64,000 bases of DNA from JAAURB01 sp049649525 (GCA_049649525.1 JBARZE010000063.1:62001-126000); one strand, 5' to 3'. Numbered from the stretch's first letter, positions 45,458 to 58,100 are shown. Numbers and translations are program-made. The notes: generated from the letters alone by a model not told the origin.

Positions 45458-47293
45458 ATGAAAGCTAACTATTCTCTGCTCAAATCTTTAGTTGCACCTC
45501 AGACTGCTTCTACTGCGGAAGTCCTGATTAATTTTAGTGGCACATCAGAAAGCCAACAAACGACACGCATTCCACTTAATTTAAGTTTAGTCTTAGATCG
45601 ATCCGGTTCGATGGCAGGTAAACCTTTAAAATATGCGATCGCTGCGGCACAAAAATTAGTAGAATATCTCACACCAGAAGATATTTTATCAGTGGTTATT
45701 TATGATGACAAACCCAGTACTATTTTACCCCCTCAACCTGTCGAGGATAAAAAGGCAATTCAAACTAAAATCGGTCAAATTCGTCCCGGAGGCGCAACAA
45801 ATTTAAGTGGGGGTTGGTTAATGGGTTATGAGCATGTAAAATCACAACAATCTCCTGATAAAATTAATCGGGTTTTACTCTTAACCGATGGTCAAGCCAA
45901 TGTCGGAATTACCAATTCTACAGTTCTGAATAAAACGGCTCAAACACAGGCAGAAGAAGGAGTCACGACGACAACTTTAGGCTTTGGAACTCACTTTAAT
46001 GAAGACCTGTTAATTGATCTAGCTGAAGCAGGTGCAGGTAATTATTACTTTATTCAATCCCCGGATGAAGCAGAAGAAGTCTTTCAAATTGAGTTAGAAA
46101 GTTTAGTTTCTTTAGTCGCGCAAAATTTGACAGTAACTTTACACCCAAAAGAGCAAGTTTCTTTGAGTAAAGTCTTAAATAATTATCCGACTCAGATGGT
46201 TAATCAAAATTTAGAAATATTCTTGGGGGATGTTTACGCAAAAGAGTCAAAGCCTTTAGCAATTGAAATATTTTTACCTGCTTTTGAAGAACTAGGAACG
46301 CATCAGATCGCTAAAGTGAGTTATCAGTATCAAACAATAGTTAACGGTGTTATTCAGAAAGAAAGCGAGCAAATTAATTTAGAAGTAACTGTAGCTTCGG
46401 AAACAGAAGTTCAGGAAAATAAAGTCAATCAACAAGTTCAAGCACAAACAGCAAAATTCAGAATTGCTAACTTGAAACAGGATGTAATTCAATCGGCAGA
46501 TCAAGGGAATTATCAACAGGGATATAAGGAACTACAACAGTTTATTCAAGATCTAAAACATCAAGCTTTAGATGAATTCTTTGAGTTAGCAGAAGAAATT
46601 GAACAGCTAGAATATTATGCTGAAAAACTGAAGAGTCGCCAATTTCCGGGCAATATTCGTAAAGAGATGCGTTCTCAATCTTATCAAGCCCAAAAACGGA
46701 CTCGTAGTGATTTAACTTCACGAGGAATTAGTAGCGGTTCAACAGATAGCTTAGAAGTTAAAAATACGACTGAGAATGGTGTATTACTTCAATGTGTTCG
46801 GGAAAAAGGTAAATTAAAAATTAAAGTCATTTCCGAAGGTTATAATCCTGATTTTAATGTTCAGTTTCCTCGTAATATTCGAGAAGAAAACGCGACTTAT
46901 TTAGTCGAGAAAATTGAATTATCGGGAAATAATACATTTTATCGGACTGCTGGTGAAATTTATTTATATTTACCCCCAGGTCAACAACGTCGAACTTCTA
47001 CAAGTTCTAAAACTCGGAATTCTAATGCATTAAAAACAGCGAAAGTAGAAGGAACCGCCGCCGACTTAGAAACAACCAATACAGTCGGAAATGGTATTTT
47101 AGTTCAATGTATTCAGGATGGTAAAAAACTAAGGGCAAGAGTCGTTTCTGATGGTTATGACCCCGATTATAATATTCGCTTTCCTCGTAATATTCGTGAA
47201 GAAGGAATGCTATATGTTGTAGAGGCGATCAAAGAAACCACTCAAGGAAATTCTTATATTGCTTGCGGTGAAATTAAACGCTTTATTCAATAA
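45458..47293 (+). CDS. VWA-domain protein with duplicated C-terminal module
   Basis: Seen: a von Willebrand A domain (about residues 35-215) with intact MIDAS DRSGSMAGK (Asp47, Ser49, Ser51), GGATNLSGG for the threonine, and LLTDGQAN. It is followed by a beta-rich region and a helical region (about 340-400), a linker, and two copies of a roughly 70-residue module, 437-506 and 539-611, each with GYxPDxNxxFPRNIREE. No signal peptide. Known: bacterial VWA proteins of this YfbK/inter-alpha-trypsin type mediate ion-dependent protein interactions. The repeated module is not one I can name. Stands alone. Confidence 0.87.
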   Translation: MKANYSLLKSLVAPQTASTAEVLINFSGTSESQQTTRIPLNLSLVLDRSGSMAGKPLKYAIAAAQKLVEYLTPEDILSVVIYDDKPSTILPPQPVEDKKAIQTKIGQIRPGGATNLSGGWLMGYEHVKSQQSPDKINRVLLLTDGQANVGITNSTVLNKTAQTQAEEGVTTTTLGFGTHFNEDLLIDLAEAGAGNYYFIQSPDEAEEVFQIELESLVSLVAQNLTVTLHPKEQVSLSKVLNNYPTQMVNQNLEIFLGDVYAKESKPLAIEIFLPAFEELGTHQIAKVSYQYQTIVNGVIQKESEQINLEVTVASETEVQENKVNQQVQAQTAKFRIANLKQDVIQSADQGNYQQGYKELQQFIQDLKHQALDEFFELAEEIEQLEYYAEKLKSRQFPGNIRKEMRSQSYQAQKRTRSDLTSRGISSGSTDSLEVKNTTENGVLLQCVREKGKLKIKVISEGYNPDFNVQFPRNIREENATYLVEKIELSGNNTFYRTAGEIYLYLPPGQQRRTSTSSKTRNSNALKTAKVEGTAADLETTNTVGNGILVQCIQDGKKLRARVVSDGYDPDYNIRFPRNIREEGMLYVVEAIKETTQGNSYIACGEIKRFIQ

Positions 47294-47310
47294 CATTAAA
47301 CAATCAAAAA

Positions 47311-47333
47311 GGCGGGTTTTGCCCGCCTCATAA
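47311..47333 (-). terminator. Rho-independent terminator for clpB
   Basis: GGCGGG, loop TTTTG, CCCGCC. On the minus strand the stem is followed by TTTTTG, so it terminates clpB; read on the plus strand there is no T-run, so it is at best a weak end for the VWA gene. Confidence 0.8.
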
Positions 47334-47337
47334 TGGT

Positions 47338-49959
47338 TTAATTGACTTTTAACAACTCCGCAGGTAAGCGTTTGAACGATAACCTTTCATTCTCAACATC
47401 AACATAAACTGTATCGCCGTCGTTGAATTCGCCTCGTAAAATTCCTTTAGCGAGTTGAGTTTCTAACTCCCGTTGAATTGCCCGTTTTAAAGGACGCGCC
47501 CCATACACCGGATCGAACCCAACCTCTGCTAAAAAGTCAAGGGCAGCATCGGTTAATTTAATCGCCATTTTCCGATCTTCTAAACGATTTGCTAAGTGTT
47601 GAACTTGCAATTTAACAATATGACGCAGTTGTTCTTGTTGCAAACCACGGAAGATAATCATCTCATCAATTCGGTTAAGAAATTCTGGGCGGAAATTAGC
47701 TTGCATCGCTTCCATGACCCGACTTCGCATCTCATTGTATCGACTATCATCTCCGGCAACATCAAGGATATATTGTGACCCGACATTACTGGTCATGATA
47801 ATAATCGTATTTTTGAAGTCTACCGTATGCCCCTGAGAATCAGTCACCCGACCATCATCAAGAATTTGCAACATCACGTTAAATACATCCGGGTGGGCTT
47901 TTTCAATCTCGTCAAACAAGATAACCGCGTAGGGACGACGACGAATGGCTTCTGTAAGTTGCCCCCCCTCATCGTAACCGACATACCCTGGAGGTGCCCC
48001 CAATAGCCGGGAAACGGCGTGTTTTTCCATGTATTCCGACATATCAATCCGGACAATGGCTTCCTCGGTATCAAACAGATAAGCAGCCAATGCTTTAGCC
48101 AGTTCCGTTTTACCCACCCCTGTGGGGCCTAAAAAGATGAAACTAGCAACCGGACGTTTGGGGTCAGATAGTCCCGCCCGCGACCGTTGGATGGCATCAG
48201 CCACCGCTGTAACGGCTTCATCTTGCCCAATCACCCGTTGATGCAATTCATCTTCGAGGTTTAACAGTTTTTCTTTTTCCGACTCAACTAATTTACTGAT
48301 GGGAATGCCTGTCCATTTCGAGATAATTTCTGCAATATCGGCTTCGGTCACTTCTTCCCGTAATAAAGTTTGACCACTGGTTTGGGTCGATTCTAGCTGA
48401 GTTTCCGCATTTTTGAGTCGTTTCTGCAACTCAGTTAATTTACCGTATTTCAACTCAGCCGCCCGGTTCAAATCATAATTGCGTTCAGCTTGTTGAATTT
48501 CGATATTCATCCGATCAATTTCTTCTTTAATCGATTGAATTTGGGTAATAACATTCTTTTCAGCTTCCCATTGGGTGTTTAATGTCCGCTGTTGTTCTTT
48601 GAGATTTGCTAGATCTTGTTCTAGTTTTTCCAAGCGTTCAATTGAAGCGGGATCGCTTTCTTTTTGCAGGGATAATCGTTCCATTTCCAACTGCAAAATC
48701 TTACGATCAATCTCATCCAATTCTTCCGGCTTAGAAGTGATTTCCATCTTTAATTTAGCCGCTGCTTCGTCCACCAAATCAATCGCCTTATCCGGTAAAA
48801 ACCGATCGCTAATATAGCGTGTGGATAACGTTGCTGCAGCCACTAAAGAAGAGTCGGAGATTTTCACCCCGTGATGGACTTCATAACGTTCTTTCAGGCC
48901 CCGCAGAATTGAGATGGTGTCAACAACGGTCGGTTGATCGACATAAACCTGTTGAAATCTGCGTTCGAGGGCAGCATCTTTTTCGATATACTTACGATAT
49001 TCATCGAGTGTCGTTGCCCCGATACAGCGTAATTCTCCACGGGCTAACATCGGTTTGAGGAGGTTTCCGGCATCCATCGCCCCTTGAGTCGCCCCAGCCC
49101 CAACAACGGTATGAATTTCGTCGATAAATAGGATAATTTTACCCTCAGACTCGGTGACTTCCTTGAGAACCGCTTTGAGGCGTTCTTCAAACTCTCCTCG
49201 GAATTTCGCCCCGGCAATTAAAGACCCCATATCCAAGGCAATTAACTGTCGATCTTTAAGCGACTGAGGGACATCTCCGGCAATAATCCGTTGGGCCAGA
49301 CCTTCTGCGATCGCAGTTTTCCCCACACCGGGTTCGCCAATTAATACGGGGTTATTTTTAGTTCGACGACTGAGAATTTGAATGGTACGGCGAATTTCAT
49401 CATCTCGACCAATGACCGGATCGAGTTTACCTTGACGGGCAGCTTCGGTTAAATCTCGGCCATATTTTTCTAACGCTTCATATTTACCTTCGGGGTTTTG
49501 ATCCGTCACCGTTTGATTTCCTCGAATTTGGGTAATAGTTTGTTTGAGTTTAGCTTCATTCAATCCCAATTCTTTCAACAAAGACTGACCAAAGCGGTCA
49601 TCTTGCATAAAAGCCAAGATTAAATGTTCTGTAGAAATATACTCGTCACTGTATTCTTGGCGATGCGTTTCTGCCCGGTCAAGGAGAGTATCGAGACTGC
49701 GACCGAGATAGACATTTTGACTGCTGCCGCGAACTTTGGGTTGACGGTTGATAAAAGCATCCGTTTTTTCTTGGAGTTGAGGAACAGAAATTCCAACTTT
49801 ATTAAAAATACTGGTTGCTAGTCCATTTTGTTCCAACAACGCCTTCATCAGGTGTTCGCTTTCTAGTTGTTGTTGTTGATTTTGTTTAACAATCTCGGGA
49901 GTCCGAACTAAGGCTTCCCAGGCTTTTTCTGTAAATTTACTTGGATCGGTGGGTTGCAT
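47338..49959 (-). CDS. clpB: ClpB chaperone/disaggregase (Hsp100)
   Basis: Role: hexameric cytosolic AAA+ machine that threads aggregated proteins with DnaK help. Seen: N domain with SEHLMKALLEQNG and TEHLILAFMQ, NBD1 with P-loop GEPGVGKTAIAEGLAQ and pore Tyr region, a middle-domain coiled coil (about residues 400-530) with QLEMERLSLQKESDPAS, and NBD2 with GPTGVGKTELAKALA, IDMSEYMEKHAVSRLLGAPP and DPVYGARPLKR. The start MQPTDPSKFTEKAWEALVRTPE matches the ClpB1 heat-shock form of cyanobacteria. 873 aa. It is monocistronic with a clear terminator. Confidence 0.95.
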   Translation of the reverse strand: MQPTDPSKFTEKAWEALVRTPEIVKQNQQQQLESEHLMKALLEQNGLATSIFNKVGISVPQLQEKTDAFINRQPKVRGSSQNVYLGRSLDTLLDRAETHRQEYSDEYISTEHLILAFMQDDRFGQSLLKELGLNEAKLKQTITQIRGNQTVTDQNPEGKYEALEKYGRDLTEAARQGKLDPVIGRDDEIRRTIQILSRRTKNNPVLIGEPGVGKTAIAEGLAQRIIAGDVPQSLKDRQLIALDMGSLIAGAKFRGEFEERLKAVLKEVTESEGKIILFIDEIHTVVGAGATQGAMDAGNLLKPMLARGELRCIGATTLDEYRKYIEKDAALERRFQQVYVDQPTVVDTISILRGLKERYEVHHGVKISDSSLVAAATLSTRYISDRFLPDKAIDLVDEAAAKLKMEITSKPEELDEIDRKILQLEMERLSLQKESDPASIERLEKLEQDLANLKEQQRTLNTQWEAEKNVITQIQSIKEEIDRMNIEIQQAERNYDLNRAAELKYGKLTELQKRLKNAETQLESTQTSGQTLLREEVTEADIAEIISKWTGIPISKLVESEKEKLLNLEDELHQRVIGQDEAVTAVADAIQRSRAGLSDPKRPVASFIFLGPTGVGKTELAKALAAYLFDTEEAIVRIDMSEYMEKHAVSRLLGAPPGYVGYDEGGQLTEAIRRRPYAVILFDEIEKAHPDVFNVMLQILDDGRVTDSQGHTVDFKNTIIIMTSNVGSQYILDVAGDDSRYNEMRSRVMEAMQANFRPEFLNRIDEMIIFRGLQQEQLRHIVKLQVQHLANRLEDRKMAIKLTDAALDFLAEVGFDPVYGARPLKRAIQRELETQLAKGILRGEFNDGDTVYVDVENERLSFKRLPAELLKVN

Positions 49960-50316
49960 CGATCTTAATCCTCCGCTTAGCTTTTTTATAGTGAATGTTC
50001 ATATTGTTTCAAGCTAATAGATATTTGAGTCCATTTATTTATTGAATATTTTCCTCAATGTATTACCTATTAGTTGACTCTTTTTTTACTCTAACGGAGG
50101 ATGGATTCAGGTTGATGATAAAATTCCCCACTATATTGTACGGATCACCGAAATGGTCTATTAGCGTTAGATTTTGAGTCAGATGTATGATTCTGCAGCG
50201 CCCTAAAATATTTTAAATAGATGAATCCGAAAAGATTCACGAAAAGTCTCAAAAATCACTCAACACCCTATAAAGCAAATTTGCGGTGAGTTTTTTTAAC
50301 AGTTTTAAGATACAAT
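49960..50316. other. Intergenic region upstream of clpB
   Basis: About 357 bases between two minus-strand genes. The clpB promoter should lie near 49965-50100; I looked for a CIRCE (TTAGCACTC-N9-GAGTGCTAA) element and found none. No RNA gene is visible. Confidence 0.4.
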
Positions 50317-52050
50317 CTATCTTAAATCCCCCTTGACATGAACCGGGAACCAAACAGTAAAGACCGATCCTTTTCCGGGTTCACTATCAACACTAATCCC
50401 ACCCCCTAAAATTTCGCAAAGTCGTTGACTAATGGCCAGTCCTAATCCCGTTCCGCCAAAGCGTTTTGTGGTGGAAGGATCAGCCTGAGTAAACGCTTTA
50501 AAAATTTGTTCGGCTTGTTCTGTGGTCATTCCAATCCCTGTATCACGCACTTTAAACACTAAGTATTGACTACTGCCGGGATGTTTATCAGTTGCTTTTT
50601 GGCCGTCTGAACGAGAATTTTTCGGTTGATGTTTCACTCTTGCAATCGAAAGAGTAATCACGCCATTGTCTGTAAATTTACAGGCATTACTAAGTAAATT
50701 CAACAACACTTGTCGCACTTTGGGTAAGTCTGCATACATCCGGCCCAGTTCAGTTCTAATATCAGCTTTCAAGACATTATTATTCTTTTCGGCTAAGGGT
50801 TTAGTTGTGGTAATGACATCTTGAATTAATTCTTGATTAACATCAAAATCTTCTAAATATAGCGTGACGTGACCGGCTTCAATTTTAGAAATATCTAAAA
50901 TATCACTAATCATATCTCTGAGGTGAGTTCCGGCGGTTTGAATCCGTTCTAAGTCGGGTAAAAAGTCGTTATAACCTAAGTCAGCCGACTCATCATGCAG
51001 CATTTCGCTATAGCCAATAATCGCGTTTAAAGGCGTTCTCAGTTCATGACTCATATTGGCCAGAAAAACACTCTTAGAACGGTTCGCTGATTCTGCCGTA
51101 ATTTTCGCTTTTTCTAAGGCTTCTGTATATTCAGCAACTCGTCGAATTAAATGGTTTAAGGCTTCTGTGAGTTCTCCAATTTCATCATTGGTTTTAATCG
51201 GAACTTGTAAATCAAAATCCGATTCATCTCCCACTTGATTAGCCACTTGAACCATCATTTCAATGGGATAAGCAATGACCCAACTGGTATAAACCCCTAA
51301 AACTAGTGCTAGGAATGTGGCAACAAGCAGACTAAAAAATAGAATTTGATTGGCTAAATTCTGAATATTTTGCTCAACTTTTATCCCTTGGTCAGCGCGG
51401 TCTTGATAACGGACTATTAGCGGAAGAGACTCACGAGAGAGCTGAAAAAGTTGTTGGGTCGTTGAGGTCGTTTGTAACGCTTGTAGGGCGGTTTGGGCGG
51501 TAGAAATCGCGTTAGGATTAGCTGGATTTGACTCTAAAGGTTGGACAATCTTTTCTAACTCCTGAGAATAAGTTTTAAGATTTTCTGAATAAGACTGAGT
51601 CAGCTTTGTCAGGGCTTGATAATCTGCTTGAACTTCAGCATTTGTGATTTCTGGAGGAATAGTAAACTGTTGAAGCTGACGATTAATTTCAAATATATTT
51701 GAGCGCATCGTTGAGATAATCGGCTCAGCTTGTTGAGGTTGGGTAATGGCTCCTGTGAGCTGTTTTTGGTCTGCTTCTAACTCCACAAGATTTAGATTCA
51801 AGCGGGTTAAGAGTTGTGAAGTTTGGTAAGCAGATGTAAACGGCTCTTTCAGTTGGTTTTTGTAATACGCTTCAACAATAAATCCTGAAACAGTTCCAAC
51901 GAAAGCGATACCAATTACAAGGGCATAACCGATACCAATTTTCTGTCGAATGGTAAATCGATTAAAAATCGGTAACTGAAGTCCAACTCTGATAGGACGT
52001 TCGGGTAAATTCTTCGCAGGAGAGTATTGAGACATTCGTGCGGTGGTCAT
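50317..52050 (-). CDS. Membrane-bound sensor histidine kinase
   Basis: Seen: two membrane helices (about residues 38-58 and 235-262) enclosing a helical, extracytoplasmic sensor region of about 175 aa (four-helix-bundle/CHASE3-like), a HAMP region (about 260-315), a dimerisation helix with phospho-acceptor His335 in ANMSHELRTPLNA, and a catalytic ATPase domain with N-box LLNLLSNACKF, GxG DTGIGMTTEQ and GGTGLGLAIS. No receiver domain, so it is a classical non-hybrid kinase. The cognate regulator is not adjacent. Ligand unknown. Confidence 0.93.
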   Translation of the reverse strand: MTTARMSQYSPAKNLPERPIRVGLQLPIFNRFTIRQKIGIGYALVIGIAFVGTVSGFIVEAYYKNQLKEPFTSAYQTSQLLTRLNLNLVELEADQKQLTGAITQPQQAEPIISTMRSNIFEINRQLQQFTIPPEITNAEVQADYQALTKLTQSYSENLKTYSQELEKIVQPLESNPANPNAISTAQTALQALQTTSTTQQLFQLSRESLPLIVRYQDRADQGIKVEQNIQNLANQILFFSLLVATFLALVLGVYTSWVIAYPIEMMVQVANQVGDESDFDLQVPIKTNDEIGELTEALNHLIRRVAEYTEALEKAKITAESANRSKSVFLANMSHELRTPLNAIIGYSEMLHDESADLGYNDFLPDLERIQTAGTHLRDMISDILDISKIEAGHVTLYLEDFDVNQELIQDVITTTKPLAEKNNNVLKADIRTELGRMYADLPKVRQVLLNLLSNACKFTDNGVITLSIARVKHQPKNSRSDGQKATDKHPGSSQYLVFKVRDTGIGMTTEQAEQIFKAFTQADPSTTKRFGGTGLGLAISQRLCEILGGGISVDSEPGKGSVFTVWFPVHVKGDLR

Positions 52051-52197
52051 CTGCGGTGGAATGTTATGTATATATTAATTCTAGATTAGTCTAGCTGATG
52101 GTCAATTTAGAAGGAGGGTATGAGTCCATAAAGATTGGGGTAGGCGGGAATACTCGTAATCTAAATTTAACAAAACAAATCGTGAACAAATCACAAG

Positions 52198-55100
52198 TTA
52201 CCAAGGACTGCCTATCATTGTAAATCCAGCCCAATAGTAAGGATGGGATAAATTCATTGTTTCTAATTGAGCTAATCCTTGAGGTAATTGAACAACTGCA
52301 CCCCGAGAAAGTGACCCTCTAAGTTGACCCGACTCAATGATTACATCTCCCTGTATCATGGCTAACTGGGCTCTTTGCAAGGCATCTGATTTAATCTTAA
52401 CCTGACTCAGATGAGTATAAAACTCTGTCATTAATCCCAGTGTTCCCTCATCGCTAACATACCATAAACTGGCGAGGGCTGACTTAACCCCTGCTTGCAC
52501 CGCTAAACCCGCAAACCCCAGTTCGGCCTGTTCGTCCCCTAACGCAGTCCGACAAGCCGACAGGACTAAAAGTTCCACAGCGGGTTCGTGCCACCCGAGT
52601 TGTCGCAATTCATCGAGTTTAATTTGTTCCTCGCCCCAGAGTTGAATATAAGACTGACTGGGGTCTCCGGCCTTGAATTCTCCGTGAGTTGCCAGATGAA
52701 TAATTGGATAAGGATATTCAAGGCGTTGTTGAACCAGATTTTCGCGAGTAAACTGTTGTTCGAGAAAGGTATTGCCTTGCCACAATTGTTGGGTAATGGT
52801 TTCTAACTCTACGGGAACTGCTGGCAACGGGTTAAGATGGGCAAATTGACTCGCTCCCATGCCTAACACCTGTGTATCTTGTAGAGTACGATAGCGCATA
52901 TCTGTTAAAGTCATGCTGGGAATCAGGCTCAGGCTGTACTTTTCTACTAAAAATTGTTTACCATCATGTAAGGCGGCAATAGGAAGGCTACGCAGGCCAC
53001 TATCCATACTGAACAGTAGAGTATCAATCGATTGAGCATTTAGTTCATTTTCTAAAGGTGCAATTAACCATTGATAAAGTTGTTGGGCAGATTTTAAGTA
53101 TTGTTGAGAATCTCGATAACGAGGGTCAATAATTTTAGTACGAAATACTTCAGCCGTTTCTATCAGTTGAGAACGGCTAACATTAGATACTGTTTTCCGT
53201 AAAGGTTGACCATTGGCTGTAAAAATAACTAAATCAATTTGCTCATTTAAAACAGTCACATAAATAATTGCTGAACGAGTCCCGGTTTGACGTTCAACAT
53301 CACTTAGCGCATCTTGTACATTTTCTATTTTTGCGGCATTTTGTGAGAAATCATCCCCAAAATAGTTATGAAATTCTAGACTTCGATTCTGTTCTAAAAT
53401 AGCTACAGTTTCAAGAGCAGAAACAGAAAGAACACTACTATTTGTATTATTTAAGTTACTAACAATTTCTTGAGTCTGTTCTACGCCTTCTTCGGTTTGA
53501 TGTTTTTTTTCTGGGGGATTAGGATTAGGATCATGATTCAGTCGAGTTGAAATGATCTCACTGTCTGTAATAGCAGGAGTTGAGGTTTCTATTATGGGTT
53601 GAGATGCGGTCTCTGCACTTGAAGAATTTGAAACTGTTTCTGTATTATCAACTTGAATATCAGGAGAAATATTATTATTATTTAGAGGTTCTATAATATT
53701 CATTTCTCCCCCTGCTTCATTCACGATTAAACCGGGTTCTTCCACTATTAATGCTGTTTTATTTTCTGTTTCTAAGTTTTCTGGAGTTGGATTATCAATA
53801 ATTGCTTCTCCTTCTATTGTTATTGCGGTTTGATTTGCTATGATAATATTTTCCTCAGCATTATTATCAATAATTGCATTACCTGTTTCTGTTATTGCGG
53901 TTTGATTTTCTGTGGTGATATTATCCTCAGCATTATTATTAATAGTTGCATTACCCGTATCTGTTATTGCGGTTTGATTTTCTGTGGTGATATTATCCTC
54001 AGCATTATTATTAATATTGGCATTACCCGTATCTGTGGTAGCAGTTTGATTTTCTGTGGTGATATTATCCTCAGCATTATTATTAATAGTTGCATCTCCT
54101 GTTTCCCCAGCAACAGTTTGATTTTCTGTGGTAATATTACCTCCTGAATTAACATCAACACCCCCGGCTTCTCCTGAATTAGAAGAAGATTCTAAATCTT
54201 GAGTAATTACATTTCCATCTGTTGTTGTAATTGAAATTTGACCTGCGTCTGTTTCTCCTGATGTTTGTAAATTTGCGGTTTGAATATCACCCGAAGTACT
54301 ATATGTATTCAGGGTAATATTACCACTTTGTCCACCGGGAGAAAGGGTTTGAATTTTTCCAGTTATAATTGTTCCATTACTGCTTTGTAAGTTGACATTA
54401 CCGCTGCTTTGTTCCCCAAACGAAGCAATATTATTAACAGTGATATTATCTTGAGAAGTTAGGTTTATATCTCCTCCTTCTCCTGCGGCTGAATAGGTCG
54501 CAATATGATTAACTTGAATACTTCCGCTTGGACTTTCAAGTTGAATATTTCCACTTAAACCTATTTCTGTAGTTGAGAAAATAACCCCAGTTGTCACATT
54601 ACCATTTTGACTCAAAATATTAACATTTCCGCTATTATTTTCTCCAAATGAACTAATATCACCAGTGACAATATTTCCGGGTGCAGTAATGGTAATTTCT
54701 CCGCCGTTACCTTCTTCTGCAAAAGCATCTAAATTCGCAGGTTTATCTGCAAATGTTTGGGCAACTTCCAGCGAGGTGACATCAGCATCTATTTCAACAA
54801 TACTATTAGCAAGATTCCCATTTGCTGTAGTATTAATTGAACCTGTTTGACTGATAATATTAATTGAACCGCCTTGTTGAATGCCCTCGGCTGAAATTAA
54901 TCCGGTGCGAATATCACCGACTGCATTTAAACTGATATTTCCACCTGTTCCATTGGCTGATAAAGAGAGAATTCTAGAAAATGAAGTATCAATATTCCCT
55001 TGACTATTTAAATCAATATTTCCACCTTGATCGAAGAAAGAAGCCCTAGATAGGGGTTCATTTACAATAATATCGCCCGTTGAATTGATTGATATTTGTC

Positions 55101-58100
55101 CCCCCTCAAAACTATTAATTCCTTCTAAGTAATTAGTGACATCACCAATCGTTACTCCTGAGTTGGAAGAGTTTAAAAAGACTCCATTTGCGCCAGTTAC
55201 GGCTTCTAAATTATTAACATTTATCTGAAGGGGTGCTATTGGGGTACCAATTCCACCTTGACTATGGGTATGAAAAATAGCAGAATTTGCGGTGACTAAA
55301 CTATTGTCTGTTGTGCGCTCAATCTTACCACTATTGGCATCAAAAACAGCTAAACCCGTGGTATTAATATCCCCAATTACAAGATTTCCAACTTCTCCAG
55401 CGCTACCCATTTCAAATAAAATATTACCACTGCCAGCATCTAATATTGTTCCGGTTTGTTGAACGATATCTGCGCGTCCAGGTTCTCGTTGATTGGCGGC
55501 AGCTTCTGAATGATTGGCTGTTAAAATAATATTCCCGTTACCAATTGATGTATTAATATCGGCATTAATAAAAATACTGCGTCCGGCTTTAATTTGTATC
55601 GAATCAGTTGTTACAATTTCTTGGTCAATAGTAATATCATTATAAGCTTCAAAAATAACATTCCCACTAAAATCAGCCACACTATTGGCTTCAAATTCTA
55701 TTTCCCCACTGGGTTTAAATGCTTCGAGTTCTCCGGGAGGGGAATTATCAAATACAAGTTCTGGGGTAATTATTCCGTCGCTTCCGAGTAATGATTTAGT
55801 ATCTAAAAAACCTTGACTAACATCAATATTACCAGTCGTACTTTCAAGGGTAATATCACCGCCTTGGGTTTCACCAAAAGTAGTAATAAAACCAATCCGA
55901 ATATCATTATTTGCACTTAGATTAACGTTTCCTCCGCTTCCTCTGCGGCTACTGGCATCAATAATATCGGCGGTGGTATCGAGGCTGCCTCCAGCGGTGA
56001 GGTTGACGTTACCTCCTTGACTATCACCACGAGAGTAAATTTCCCCGGTCAGAATATCGCCAGTGGCGTTGAGGGTGATGTCTCCCGCTTGACTATCGGG
56101 TTGTCGAGGGACTGATTCTATTACGCCTTCTGTGGTGTTGATATTGCCCTGAGACAGCAGTTCAACTGACCCGCCGAGGGCTGTATCACCCCCGGTTAAA
56201 ATGCTCTCTGTGAGGCTGATATCCCCCAATGTCTGAATCAATACAGACCCGCCACCTTGGGTTTGGATGCCGGAAAGTTCTTCCGTGACACCACCAATAG
56301 TTAAATTCTCTCCCCAAGAAAAGAAGAATACCCCGCCGCTGCCTGTGGTAATTTCTAAATTATCGACATCAATGGTAATGGGGGCAGTTAATGAACCAAT
56401 ACCCCCAGTATTATTAGTGCGAAATAGGGCAGAATTGGCGGTAATTTGAGAGGTTTCTGTAACGGGTTGAATGTTGCCGCCGTTGGCATCAAGCAGGGCA
56501 ATTCCGGTGGTATTAATATTATCAATTTGAATATTACCCACTTCACCCGCATTGCCGATTTCTAAGAGAATATTACCGCTACCTGCGTTTAAGATTTCAC
56601 CCGGTTGTTGAATGATACTAGCTGCGCCTGTTTCCCGTTGATTTTTAGCCGCTTGGGGGTTATTTGCCCGCAACACAATATTACCGTTGCCGCTGGAAGT
56701 ATCAATACTAGCGTTAAGAAAAATACTGCGTCCGGCTTGAATTTGAATTGAATCTGAGGTGATAATCTCTTCACTCAGGGTGACATCATTAAATGCTTCT
56801 AAAATAACATCGCCGCTAAAATCAGCAATATCATTAGGGTCAAATCTAACTTTACTTTCTCCTTTAAAAATACTACCTTGTTCAGCATTAATATTAATGC
56901 TTCCTTGAATGCCTGTGGGTTGGAATGCATTTGCAATTAATTCACTATTACTCAAGTCAACATTTCCATTATTACTAACAATTGTAATATCTCCTGCTTC
57001 AGTTGCGCCGCTGCTATTGACAAAACCAATATCTATTTTTTCAGCGGCTGTTATATCAATATTTGCGCCCAAGCCGTCTGCAGCAGTAGCAGAAATATTA
57101 TCCCCAATGGTATTAATATTTCCAGTATTACTATTAAGGGTAATATTTCCCGCTTGACCGCCTGGCGCATTCGTTGAAGAGTCAATATACCCAGTAAGAA
57201 TATCAACTTCGGCATCAATTAAAATATTACCACCATTGCCCTCATTTCCAACTGTTGTAATCTCTCCTTGAGTGGTGTCAACTTGTCCACTACTACTCAG
57301 TGTAATATCTCCAGCGTCAGCACCCATTGTCACCGTATCTAACTTTTCTGTTAAGCTAAAATCTCCTTGAGTATTCAGCAGAATATTCCCACCATTTCGA
57401 GTCACAATTCCGGTAAAAATCTCGCTAACCCCTCCGACATTAATACTGCTGATAAAATCAAGATTAACCCCTCGACTTCCGGCTTCTACTTCGATGTTAT
57501 TCCCATCGACTTGTAAAGGAGTTACTTCTGTTCCTATTCCCCCATTTCCAAAGGTTTGAAATAAACTATTTCCTGCTTGAATAGTAGATTCAGGTGAAAC
57601 AGGATTAATATTACCCCCGTTGGCATTAACTGTTAAATTACCGCTGGTAATAATATTATCAATATTGATTTCACCACCGGGTGTTAAACTACCAATTTCT
57701 AATAGAATATTACCGCTGCCAACATTAATTGTCGTACCAGGTTGTTGAGTAATATCTGATTGTCCGGGATCTCGATTTTCTAAAATAGAATCGTTATAAT
57801 TTGCTCTTAAATTCAGATTTCCATTACTGGCAGAAGTATCAATATCTGCATTAACTTTAATACTATGACCTGCCCGGAATTCTAAGGTGTCTAAAGAATT
57901 GGCAGTAATGGGTTCGTTAATAATAATATTGTTATTCGCTTCTAAAATTACTTCACCTGTTAAATTATTAAGTTGGTCGGCATCAAAGGTAGCGCCATTT
58001 TCTGGATTTTCGCCAAACAGACTATTACCATTAATGGGATCATTTCCTTGATCTTCAATCACAATATTTTTCGGATCAAATAGAATAGTTCCCGCTAAAC

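Noticed and set aside
49960..50100. CIRCE element upstream of clpB
   Set aside because: I searched for TTAGCACTC with its inverted partner and found neither half.
53830..54147. Plus-strand frame with repeats inside the CHAT gene
   Set aside because: It is the complement of the 72-base NITTENQTA repeats and carries no independent gene signal.
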